Below are positions 55,864 through 64,000 of a stretch of 64,000 nucleotides of DNA, piece after piece. Positions within the stretch are counted from its first letter, which is position 1, and the number at the start of each line of letters is the position of its first letter. The notes beneath the pieces are model-generated. The model did no database searches, was not told the origin of the DNA, and saw only the letters and a list, made by a program, of their open reading frames with translations. The position numbers and the translations under genes are program-made. Origin of the DNA: Sophora flavescens (taxonomy: Eukaryota; Streptophyta; Magnoliopsida; Fabales; Fabaceae); contig CM061070.1 of assembly GCA_030762895.1 (NCBI GenBank), positions 75,069,804 through 75,133,803 of the forward strand, written 5' to 3'.

Positions 55864-57259
55864 TGATAAGCCTCTGGCTTATCTAGTTTTATAACTAGAT
55901 GGACTGTGGTTTCTGCACTAATTATTCGAGTTCAATCTCGTTTTCACCCAAATTTGGCCTTGTTTTGTTCCTAAGTAGACTTTGACTCGTTCTAGGAATT
56001 TTTAGTAGTTTTTAGGTTATTTTGAATAGAATTACGCTTTTTGTTTTCTTTTGTTGTTTCAGGTCAATAAGTGAAGCTCTGAGAGTCAAGGAAAGTCAAG
56101 AAGCAATGGAAAAAGCACTTCTGGAGATACTCGCCTCGCGAGTTGATGCTCGCCTCGCGAGCCTGAACATCAACTGAAGCAGCAACAGTCATCACTCTGG
56201 TTCGCAACGCGAGACTCTTTTCGCCCCGCGAGAGTCTGAAGACCTGCAAGACAGAGACCATCACGGCCTAGCCGTGATGAATGTCACGGCTGTGACAGAT
56301 TGAAGTTGGAAGACTTGCCCCGCGAACACACCCTCGCCTCGCGAAAATCCAAATTTGAAAGCGCGCCAATACTAAAATTCGCCTCGCGAAGGAGTGCTCG
56401 CCCCGCGAGCGAGCAAGAATCAGAATCCTTATTTAAAGGCTGTTTCAGATCAGATTGGGGGAAGTTTCTCCACTTGTTTTAGAGCAGTTTTAGGGCGAAT
56501 CCTTGTTTCTGGAGCTGCGTCTCCCTTCTCTTTTCTTTACTTATTTTATTATGGAGATTATTGCCGATTGTTCGTTTGTCGTTACGGGCATGAGGAACTA
56601 ATCCCCTCGTCCGAGGGATCAATGAAGTCGCCCATGGCGGTATAGTGTTCATGTGATGTATGTTTTTCTCTCCTTTAATTCAATTCTTGTTTTCCAATTC
56701 TGATATGATTGCGTTGATCATATGTTTTGCGTGATTAACTAGTTAAACGTGTTTGAGGCCGAACGGCGATTCGCGTTTTAGAACTTGAATTGGGATCACT
56801 AATCGAATATTGCACGAGAGTGAGTAGGAGATTAGTGCAACCTTGTAGGGAACAAGAATTAATCAAATTCGAGATTAGGATTATGAGACCTAGTAAGTAA
56901 TTAATCCAATCGTCGAATACGTCCTAATGAGCATGAAAGTGGATTTAGGAGAATTTGGGGGTCCCGGTTGACATTGTAATTGAACTTAGGGAGGAATTCA
57001 TCATCACTTGGGTAGGTGGATTTGTGACCTTGGACATTTTAATTTCAGATTTTAATAGTTTAGTTTTATTAGATTTGTTAATTGAATATCGATCCTCTTA
57101 TTCTCTCTCCCTCAACCACCTTCTGTAACTTGACCAAACGTATCGGATTTCCCGCGGATTAGTCGAATTGGTAGCCCAATCCTTGTGTTCGACCTCGGTA
57201 AATTCTTACCGTGTTTTTATTACTTGCGACGACCCGGTACACTTGCCGGTGACTCAACA
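55864..57259 (+). repeat. A2 3' LTR with four doublets
   Basis: It matches the 5' LTR except for the missing 114-bp doublet-plus-module unit. It ends GGTGACTCAACA before acggc. Confidence 0.95.
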
Positions 57260-58159
57260 ACGGCCTACTCGTCCAACAGAAGCTTAAACATGCAATGGAA
57301 GACCTACACGTCCAACAGAAAATGCAACAGACGGTACTTCCCCGTCCAACAATAAATGCAACGTACTGGACTGGACCTCGCCGTCCAACAGCAAGTGCAA
57401 TGGACGGGACCACCCCGTCCAACAGCAAGTCCAATGTAATGGACGGGACCTCCCCGTCCAACAGCAAGTGCAATGGACTGGACTGGACCTCGTCATCCAA
57501 CAGCAAGTGCAATGGACGGGACCACCCTGTCCAACAGCAAGTTCAATGTAATGGACGGGACCTCCCCGTCCAACAGCAAGTGCAATGGACGGGACCACCC
57601 CGTCCAACAGCAAGTGCAATGGATGGGACCACCCCGTCCAACAGCAAGTGCAAATGCGATGGACAGGACCACCCCGTCCAACAGCAAGTCCAATGTAATG
57701 GACGGGGCCTCCCCGTCCAACAAGTGCAAATGCAATGGACGGGACCACCCCGTCCAACAGCAAGTCCAATGTAATGGACGGGACCTCCCCGTCCTACAGC
57801 AAGTGCAATGGACGGGATCACCCCGTCCAACAGCAAGTGCAAATGCAATGAACGGGACCACCCCGTCCAACAGCAAGTCCAATGTAATGGCGGGACCTCC
57901 CCGTCCAATAGCAGTGCAATGTAATGGACGGGACCTCCCCGTCCTATAGCAAGTGCAATGGACGGGACCACCCCATCCAACAGCAAGTGCAATGGACGTG
58001 ACCACCCCGTCCAACAGCAAATTAGTTATGAGCCCCCTCATTTCTTCATTATTTTCTTTTTCTTCTTTCTCTTTTTACTATTATTATTAGTCTCCTTGAA
58101 ACATAATATCATAAAAAAAATTAGAACAAAATGAAGACAGACAAAAATGGGTGTTCACA
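57260..58159 (-). repeat. Ogre 5' LTR, distal U3 with hairpin minisatellite
   Basis: About 22 units of the GGACGGG/CCCGTCC hairpin (57290-58022) are followed by gagccccctcatttcttc and the terminus GGTGTTCACA. It aligns with 11176-12354 but has fewer units. The array lies upstream of the minus-strand TATA at 45131-45140 once B2 and A2 are removed. Confidence 0.9.
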
Positions 58160-58164
58160 ATGAT

Positions 58165-58782
58165 GAAGTGAGAAGAGAATGTGCTTATATAGATGAGGGG
58201 GAGGGCGCTGGTTTCGGCAGAAAAGGGAGATGAAAATTAAAAAAAATTAAAAGTATTTTTAATATAAATTTTGAAATATAATAATTTATTATGATAATTA
58301 TGATTTTGTGTCATAAAATTACTATTCATCTTATAAAAAAATCAGATTTTCCTCACCCAACACTCCAAAATCTGATACAAGTTATTTCCCTTGATTTTTG
58401 TTTCGTTCCGGTTAAATATCTATATCGAATCGATCATATTTCTAATGAAAATCGCACCCGAAAAATCAATAAAATAACAATTTTTAACGAAAAATTTTAA
58501 AATAGTGGAAACATTGGCAATCGTAATTAGAAGCCTAATCGTTTCATTCACGAGTAAAAATTTCATTTTCTGATCAGTAAACTTGTACCGATAGAGAAAA
58601 CGCAGACCGGAATTTGTCTGAATTTTCAACTGAAATTTTTACTGGAGCTTCCTAAGGTCGACTAAGTTGTGAAAATGATTTTAGTTTTTCAAAATAACCT
58701 CTAAAACTTTAAAATCAATTACTGGTAAGTACACACTTAAACACAGATTAACAAGAAACGGAAAATCGAGGCATTGCAACAA
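58165..58782 (-). mobile_element. Gypsy-type LTR, right part (continues 6996-10525)
   Basis: It resumes after the Ogre duplication atgat. On the minus strand TCTATATAAGCACATTC (58174-58192) looks like a TATA box with a following CT-rich start region. The end near 58770-58782 runs into the LINE sequence (tgttacactttaccc), and the exact LTR end is uncertain by some ten bases. Confidence 0.5.
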
Positions 58783-59504
58783 TGTTACACTTTACCCAAT
58801 TTCAAAAAGGAGGATGCCAGTGAACTTCCTTAAAGGAGAGAGACAATATGGCATGACCTGTAACTCAAAAGCTTTTAAGGATGCTAAACTCAATATAGAG
58901 CTGGCCGTACAACCAGAAGGCAGATTTCCTGCAAGAGAAACAGCTGCAATGACAGAACTTATGGCTGATCTGAGAGAAGTTTTATGATTCTCAAATCTCA
59001 GCTTATTCCTACAAATCCAAATAGCCCATAAAGTATTTATTACTATAGCAATAATAACATCAGTAACCTGCTTACTCCATCCCCTTTGACAAACATTAAG
59101 GATGTTTTTGAAGGATGAAAGGCCAATGCTGCAGCCTAAGATGCCCTGCAGCCAATTCCACATATCACAAGCAAAAGGGCATGTGAAGAACAAATGAGCT
59201 GAAGATTCAAAATCTCTGCAACAATTGCTGCACATTGAAACTGTTATACAACCTCTAACCATCAAGTTCTCATTAGTTGGAACTCTATTGTGAACAAGTC
59301 TCCAATATAAAAAAGATCTATAAGTAGGAATGCAAGGCTTCCAAATTGTTTTACACCACGCTTGGGATGATAACTGAGGATTGAGAAATTGATATGCCTC
59401 CTTAAAAGACAGCATTCCCGAATCATTATGAATCCAAACTATTCTGTCTTGGCAAGGAGAAACAGGAAGGACTACCTATTGGATTGCAGCGAGAAGGTTG
59501 GGAC
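58783..59504 (-). pseudogene. LINE ORF2: reverse-transcriptase zinc-binding domain
   Basis: On the minus strand MLSFKEAYQFLNP, IWKPCIPTYRSFLYWRLVHNR and CSNCCRDFESSAHLFFTC are the signature of the zinc-binding domain that follows RT in plant LINEs (C-x2-C ... H-x4-C). A frameshift near the end puts EVHWHPP and NWVKCN in another frame, with one stop. The RNase H continues at 6995. The upstream end is cut by the hAT-like element. Confidence 0.85.
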
Positions 59505-60526
59505 CACGGGCGGCAAAATATCCATTTGTGCACCATCCATACAACCCATTCATTAGAAAATACATCCAATCAATCCATTTATAAAAAAATAATATAAATG
59601 GATTGGATGGAATGAATTATTTTTTTAGTGGATGATTTATGATCCATCCAATATTTTTTTAAATCCATTGGATCAACAATAAAAAATGTAATGGATCAAT
59701 TTTTATCCATTCCAAAACCAATTTATTTTTTCATATTATTTTTCACCAAATAAAAAAAACCTCCATTTGTAACAAAAAAAAACACTCCATCTAATTTTCT
59801 CTTCCGTTCCCTATTATTTTTTCTTCACTATTTTTTATTTTATTTGTCTGCTTTTTTTTCTCTTTTTTTGTTATATTAAGTATTAACTAATTAATTGTTC
59901 TCAAGAACCAGTTGTAGTCTACGTTATCACATACGTTTTCTTTTTTCGTTGCCTTTTTTTGTTGAGAAACTTCAAAAAAAAAGTATTAACTAATTGAAAT
60001 TACAGAAAGTCGTAACAAATTTCGTAAAACAATATCATGGAATATTGTGGCAAAACAACCTCTGTAGATGCACATAATCAATAACTCCCATATAATAACA
60101 GAAAAATGGCCGTGATACAAAATGGTCGTGAGACAGAGTGGAGAGAGAGTAAAGATAGAGAGAGTAGGAAAAAAAGGGAGAGAGAGAAAGGGTAGAGAGA
60201 GGAAGAAAGAGGAGAGCGAGGGTGATATAGAGATAACATTTTAATTTTTTTTACAAATTATTTTATTTTAAAAAATATTTTATGGATGAATAAAAGAGAT
60301 ATAAAATTATTTTATTTCTTAAAATAAATTTTAGTGGATGGATTGGATATCCATCCATGAAAAGTTGTTAATGGATGGATCAGATGGATTTTATTTAATG
60401 GATCATGCATGGATTGGATTTTTTTAATGAATTTTTAATGGATTATAATGGATCAATGGATTGTTTTTAATCCATCTGTTAAGATCCGAATAAAAATTTA
60501 TCCTATCCATCCATTTGTCACCCTTA
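59505..60526. mobile_element. hAT-like non-autonomous element inside the LINE
   Basis: The exact 8-bp duplication gttgggac stands at 59497-59504 and 60527-60534. The right end reads ACAAATGGATGG-side ...TTTGTCACCCTTA; the left end (cacgggcggcaaaat) is only loosely complementary. Both ends are packed with atggatgg/ccatccat words, giving extended imperfect inverted repeats. No transposase frame is present. Confidence 0.75.
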
Positions 60527-60534
60527 GTTGGGAC

Positions 60535-60956
60535 TTCTCTCAATTAGAGCATTAGGAATAGACCAAGATGAATTACTGATGAACTCACTGACTTTAGATT
60601 GAAGGAAAAGATGAATGCTAGATAGGATCTACAAAATGTTCACTATTATGTCAGGTAAGCAATTATCAAGCCAAAAGTTTACAGATTTCCCACCATCAAT
60701 ATGCCAAGTGATGTTATCCATTACAATAGTCATTTGGACTGTTATTGCAGGCCAAATAGATTACTTAAAGTAATATGAGGCATCAGAGTTTCCTTTGAAG
60801 AACCTAGCCTTTAGGAATTTAGCCCATTATCCAGTAGAGAAAATGAGATTCCAGCACAACTTCATTGAGGCAGCCTCATTGATCTTTCTGACTGATCTAA
60901 TGCCAAGACCACCAGCATCAACAGAGGAACACACATTCTTCCAAGAGAGTTACAAC
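60535..60956 (-). pseudogene. LINE ORF2: end of the reverse transcriptase
   Basis: On the minus strand LSWKNVCSSVDAGGLGIRS followed by NEAASMKLCWNL and WAKFLKARFFKG is the conserved stretch after the RT catalytic core in plant LINEs. It is truncated at 60956 by another LTR, so the catalytic part is outside this window or lost. Stops and shifts show decay. Confidence 0.8.
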
Positions 60957-61617
60957 TGTAACACCCCGTTTTTTGTATGTAGTCTCTAAGTGTATATATG
61001 TATGTTTTATGTTGATAAGTTACCTTAGAAATGTTGTAAAAGGGCTAAGTGAGCCTTAGAAATGTTGTATTTTAAATGTTGTTGGTGTGCTCGGTAGTTA
61101 AGTGAGCCACGAGCACGGCCGTGCTCAAGGGGAGCACGACCGTGTCGGAGATACGCTCATGATGCTCTTTCTGTCTAACCGTTCTTAACGTGCACGACCT
61201 CGTGCTCGAAGTTAAGCATGATCGAGCTTAATGAGGAGCACGGACGTGCTCAGGTCTGAGTCTATATAAACAGAACAATGAGTGAAGGTTACGAGTGTAA
61301 ACCCACAAATTGGCACTTTAGGCAATCCTAGTGTGACAAAAACCTCTCCCCTTTCCCTTCCTTTGAACCCAACCAAGTTCTTGGTGTTCTTGCTCTAGCT
61401 TGGGAGAAAAAGTCACGTGCTAGTGCCATTATAAAGGTAACAGATTATCCCTCTCTTTAATTCCTTTTCCTCTTGTGATTTGGAATTAATTGGTTACCCT
61501 TTTGTGTAGGACAAGGCTTGGGAAACTCATCAAGCCGCCCGAGGAAACGAGGATAGTATGTTTACGCTTGTCAAGGGGTTTGATCTTCATACCAGGTATG
61601 GTGAGAAGGAATAGTGA
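60957..61617 (+). repeat. Gypsy-type LTR (family D), 5' part
   Basis: It starts TGTAACACCCCG directly after the LINE. A plus-strand TATA box, tctatataaac, lies near 61262. Upstream of it are palindromic copies of one motif: the 16-bp perfect palindrome GAGCACGGCCGTGCTC (61111-61126), GAGCACGACCGTGTC (61132), tgcacgacctcgtgctcga (61191) and GAGCACGGACGTGCTC (61236). The sequence is cut at 61617 by family C LTRs. Confidence 0.6.
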
Positions 61618-62787
61618 TGATTCTTAATTTGTAGTTAATAGGTGGTAAATTTTAATTAGTTTTTGTTTAGTTTTTATTAGTTGTAGGTTATTTTTGTTTT
61701 ATTTCTATTCATTTCGTAGTTGGTTTCATGTTGGCTTTGATGAGTTTTTATGGTGTTTTAAGTGGAAATAAAGGAGCAGGTTAGAAGTTGGATCAATTCT
61801 GTCTCGCAGCCGGTGCCCAAGCGCTATTCTTTCAATGTCCAAGCGCTGGAACGTTTGAGCGCCATTTTCCAAGCGCTTTAGCGTTGCAGTTGCACTTCAG
61901 AAAGATGTTTTAACGTGCAAAACAGAGAGACAGACGGACATTTTTTTCAGAGAGTTGCAGAGATAGTTTGAGGGAGATTCTTACACAGAAAGCTACACAG
62001 CAAAAAAGAGGAAAAAACAGAGCAATCATAGAGAGTTTAAACTGTCAAGTAGAGACTCATGATGTATTTCTTATATTCATCTTCTTCTTGTGTTTGTTCT
62101 ATTTCTATCATGTCTAGCTAATTCTATTTTGTTAGAGGTAGATGGAACTGCCTAGATAACTTGTTGTGATTTTGGATAATTACTTGTTTTGGATTGTTTA
62201 ATTTCAAGAGTTTATTCACTGTTTTCATGTTCATCTACTGTATGGATTTGCAATTGGGAAATTCAAATTCATAGTGTTGTTTGTGAATGAATGATTTGCG
62301 TGTGTTACTTAGGAATAAGAACACAATCATATTAGCATTATTGTGTTGTAACCATTCTCATTGCTCATGTTAATTTGCTAATACTCAAGGAATTGAATTA
62401 GTAATTTAGGCAGGAAGGTTTATCAACCTAAGGAATTAGGGGGGTAAATAATAAAAACTCGGCTTCTTGAAATTGGATAATTTGTTCAAGTTAATTTCCA
62501 GGATTGAGCAAGTAGGAAAGGCAGGGAAATCAATCCTCTAACAATTTCTTCTTGATTGTTTAAAAACCAATTTTCTGTTGCTTTGTTTTCTCAAATTGAA
62601 AATACCAAAAATATTTTCTATTCTTTGTTAAATTTCTGTTCTTACTAATTGGCGAAAGCCAATTCCAAATATTTCGGTCGCTCAAATGAAGTTGAGTTGG
62701 TACGTTAGTAGTCAACGGTTCAATCCTTGAGGACTATGTTTTATACTGCAGTTAGCGATTTGGTGCACTTGCCAATTTTGCTTGTTA
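61618..62787 (+). repeat. family C LTR, copy 1
   Basis: This 1170-bp copy starts TGATTCTTAATTTG and runs without gap into copy 2. Its last bases (gcttgtta) align with the LTR end gctcaaca of copy 2 but have diverged. Around 61810-61885 it has three ccaagcgct words and related agcgcc/tagcg words, a palindromic AGCGCT cluster after the phrase ttctgtctcgc that also precedes the doublets of A and B. Confidence 0.75.
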
Positions 62788-63967
62788 TGCTTCTTAATTT
62801 GTAGTTAATAGGTGGTTAATTTTAGTTAGTTTTTGTTTAGTTTTTATCAGTTGTAGGTTATTTTGCTATTTTATTTCAGTTTTATTTCTATTAATTTTGT
62901 AGTTGGTTTGTTGTTGCCTTTGATGAGTTATTATGGTGTTTTAAGTGGAAATAAATGAGCAAGTGAGAAGTTGGAACAATTCTGTCTCGCAGCCAGCGCC
63001 CAAGCGCTATTCTTTCAACGACCAAGTGATGGAACATTTGAGCGCCATTTTCCAAGCGCTTGAGCATTGCAGTTACACTTCAGATAGATGTTCTAAAGTG
63101 CAGAACAGAGAGACGGACGGACAGTTTTTTTCAGAGAGTTGCAGAGACAGTTTGAGGGAGATTCTTACAAAGAAAGCTACACAGCAAAAAAGAGGAAAAA
63201 AGGGAGCAATCATGGAGAGTTTAAGCTATCAAGTAGAGACTCGTGATGTATTTCTTATCTTCATCTTCTTCTTGTGTTTGTTCTATTTCTATCATGTCTA
63301 GCTAACTCTCTTTTGTTAGAGGTAGATGGAACTGCCAAAATAACTTGTGATTCTGGATAATTACTTGTTTTGGTTTGGTTAATTTTAAGAGTTTATTCAC
63401 TATTTTCATGTTCATCTACTGTGTGGATTTGCAATTGGGAAATTCGAATTCTTAGTGCTGTTTGTGAACGAACGATTTGCATGTGTTACTTAGGAATAAG
63501 AACACAATCATATTTGCATTATTAAGTTGTAACCATTCTCATTGCTCTTCTTAATTTTCTAATACTCAAGGAATTGAATTAGTAATTTAGGCAGGAAGGT
63601 TTATCAACCTAAGGAATTATGGGGTAAATAATAAAAACTCAGCTTCTTGAAATTGGATAAATTGTTCAAGTTAATTTCTAGGATTGAACAAGTAGGAAAG
63701 GCAGGGAAATCGATCCTCTAACAAATTCTTCTTGATTGTTTAAAAACCAATTTTCTGTTGCTTTGTTTTCTCAAATTGAAAATACCAAAAATATTTTCTG
63801 TTCTTTGTTAAATTTCTGTTCTTACTAATTAGTGAAAGCCAATTCCAAATATTTCGGTCGCTCAAACGAAGTTGAGTTGGTACGTTAGTAGTTAATGGTT
63901 CAATCCCTGAGGACGATATTTTATACTGTAGTTAGCGATTTGGTGCACTTGCCAATTTGGCTCAACA
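62788..63967 (+). repeat. family C LTR, copy 2
   Basis: This 1180-bp direct repeat of copy 1 diverges from it by several percent by eye and ends GGCTCAACA. It is followed by a primer site, so it is a 5' LTR whose interior lies beyond the window. The open frame 62945-63301 is incidental. Confidence 0.85.
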
Positions 63968-63973
63968 AGTTTT

Positions 63974-63991
63974 TGGCGCTGTTGCCGGGGA
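63974..63991 (+). promoter_or_regulatory. family C primer-binding site, tRNA-Asp type
   Basis: TGGCGCTGTTGCCGGGGA differs by one base from the A and B primer sites and stands 6 bases after the LTR end. Confidence 0.85.
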
Positions 63992-64000
63992 TTGATTTCT

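Larger units (their letters stand above)
51198..57259 (+). mobile_element. A2: non-autonomous LTR retrotransposon (family A)
   Basis: LTRs are 51198-52707 (1510 bp) and 55864-57259 (1396 bp). The exact duplication is acggc (51193-51197 and 57260-57264). It has a tRNA-Asp primer site and a gag-like ORF split by a hAT MITE, and lacks pol. It inserted in the hairpin minisatellite of the Ogre U3. Confidence 0.95.
10526..58159 (-). mobile_element. Ogre (Tat-lineage Ty3/gypsy) retrotransposon with five nested insertions
   Basis: Both outer ends are flanked by the 5-bp duplication atgat (10521-10525 and 58160-58164). In element order, from the right, it has a 5' LTR, a primer site for a tRNA ending TCCCCAGTGGAGTCGCCA, ORF1, gag, protease, an intron, RT, RNase H, a second archaeal-type RNase H, integrase, a repeat-bearing 3' UTR, a polypurine tract and a 3' LTR. 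The extra ORF1, the second RNase H and the protease/RT intron are the known marks of Ogre. Removing the CACTA, A1, B1, B2 and A2 insertions leaves about 16 kb, within the size expected for Ogre. Over the first 645 bp the two LTRs differ at roughly a dozen positions by eye (about 2%), suggesting a fairly young insertion. Every coding region is nevertheless broken. Confidence 0.93.

Noticed and set aside
6996..58782. Exact target duplication for the outer Gypsy LTR
   Set aside because: agcac precedes the left end, but no matching pentamer follows any plausible right end, so I do not claim one.
62945..63301. 118-codon frame as a gene
   Set aside because: It lies wholly in the family C LTR, copy 1 of the LTR does not keep the frame, and the end is a hydrophobic run from a T-rich tract.
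1..64000. Host protein-coding gene
   Set aside because: Every frame with recognisable domains belongs to a transposable element; no other frame has convincing composition or splice structure.

Overview
The window is nuclear DNA of a flowering plant, most likely a legume. It holds giant Ogre-type Ty3/gypsy DNA, a CACTA (En/Spm) transposon with plant-type introns, plant LINE, TRIM, SINE and MITE sequences, AT-rich spacers and GC-AG plant splice signals. I find no host protein gene, rRNA or standard tRNA gene. Species is not determinable from what I can see; 'legume' rests only on the Ogre abundance and is a guess. All similarity, divergence and domain statements are by-eye readings.

Layout. 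1-6995 is a spacer with small elements: the end of a hAT-like MITE, two tRNA-derived SINE-like units (one split by a PIF/Harbinger MITE with TTA duplications), a solo LTR related to Ogre (2919-4783), a (TA)n tract, a TRIM element (6076-6410, target duplication attac) and the 3' part of a LINE on the minus strand. From 6996 to about 60956 the sequence is a set of nested dolls. The LINE (RNase H at 6470-6995, zinc-binding domain at 58783-59504, RT end at 60535-60956) is split by an LTR of another Gypsy element (6996-10525 plus 58165-58782). That LTR is split by a giant minus-strand Ogre (10526-58159, target duplication atgat). The Ogre is itself split by a 9.3 kb CACTA transposon (13616-22943, duplication ttc) and by four non-autonomous LTR elements: A1 (29692-35071), B1 (37341-42722, duplication ctggc), B2 (45605-51026, duplication gcctc) and A2 (51198-57259, duplication acggc). 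A2 carries a hAT MITE (duplication ctaaatga), and the LINE carries a 1 kb hAT-like element (duplication gttgggac). The right edge (60957-64000) holds another Gypsy LTR start and two directly abutting LTRs of a third tRNA-Asp-primed family (C).

How the parts work. The Ogre keeps ORF1 (plant-mobile-domain-like plus coiled coil), gag, protease, a 198-bp intron with correct splice sites, RT, RNase H, a second archaeal-type RNase H and integrase, but all are broken by stops, frameshifts or insertions. The CACTA has both expected genes (TNPD-like and TNPA-like) with in-phase introns, each with one frameshift. A and B elements have a tRNA-Asp primer site and no pol. They therefore depend on another element, probably an Athila-type relative rather than the Ogre, whose primer site is different.

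The most unusual signal is in the A and B LTRs. Upstream of each TATA box lie four doublets of a 13-bp near-palindrome (core TCGCCTCGCGA), the two members 19-20 bp apart, with an inverted-repeat CACGG module between doublets 2 and 3. The arrangement is kept in A and B although the surrounding sequence differs, and A1 carries a second four-doublet cassette in its internal region. Ogre, C and the 61-kb LTR also have palindromic repeats in the LTR, upstream of the TATA box where one can be seen, but with different words.
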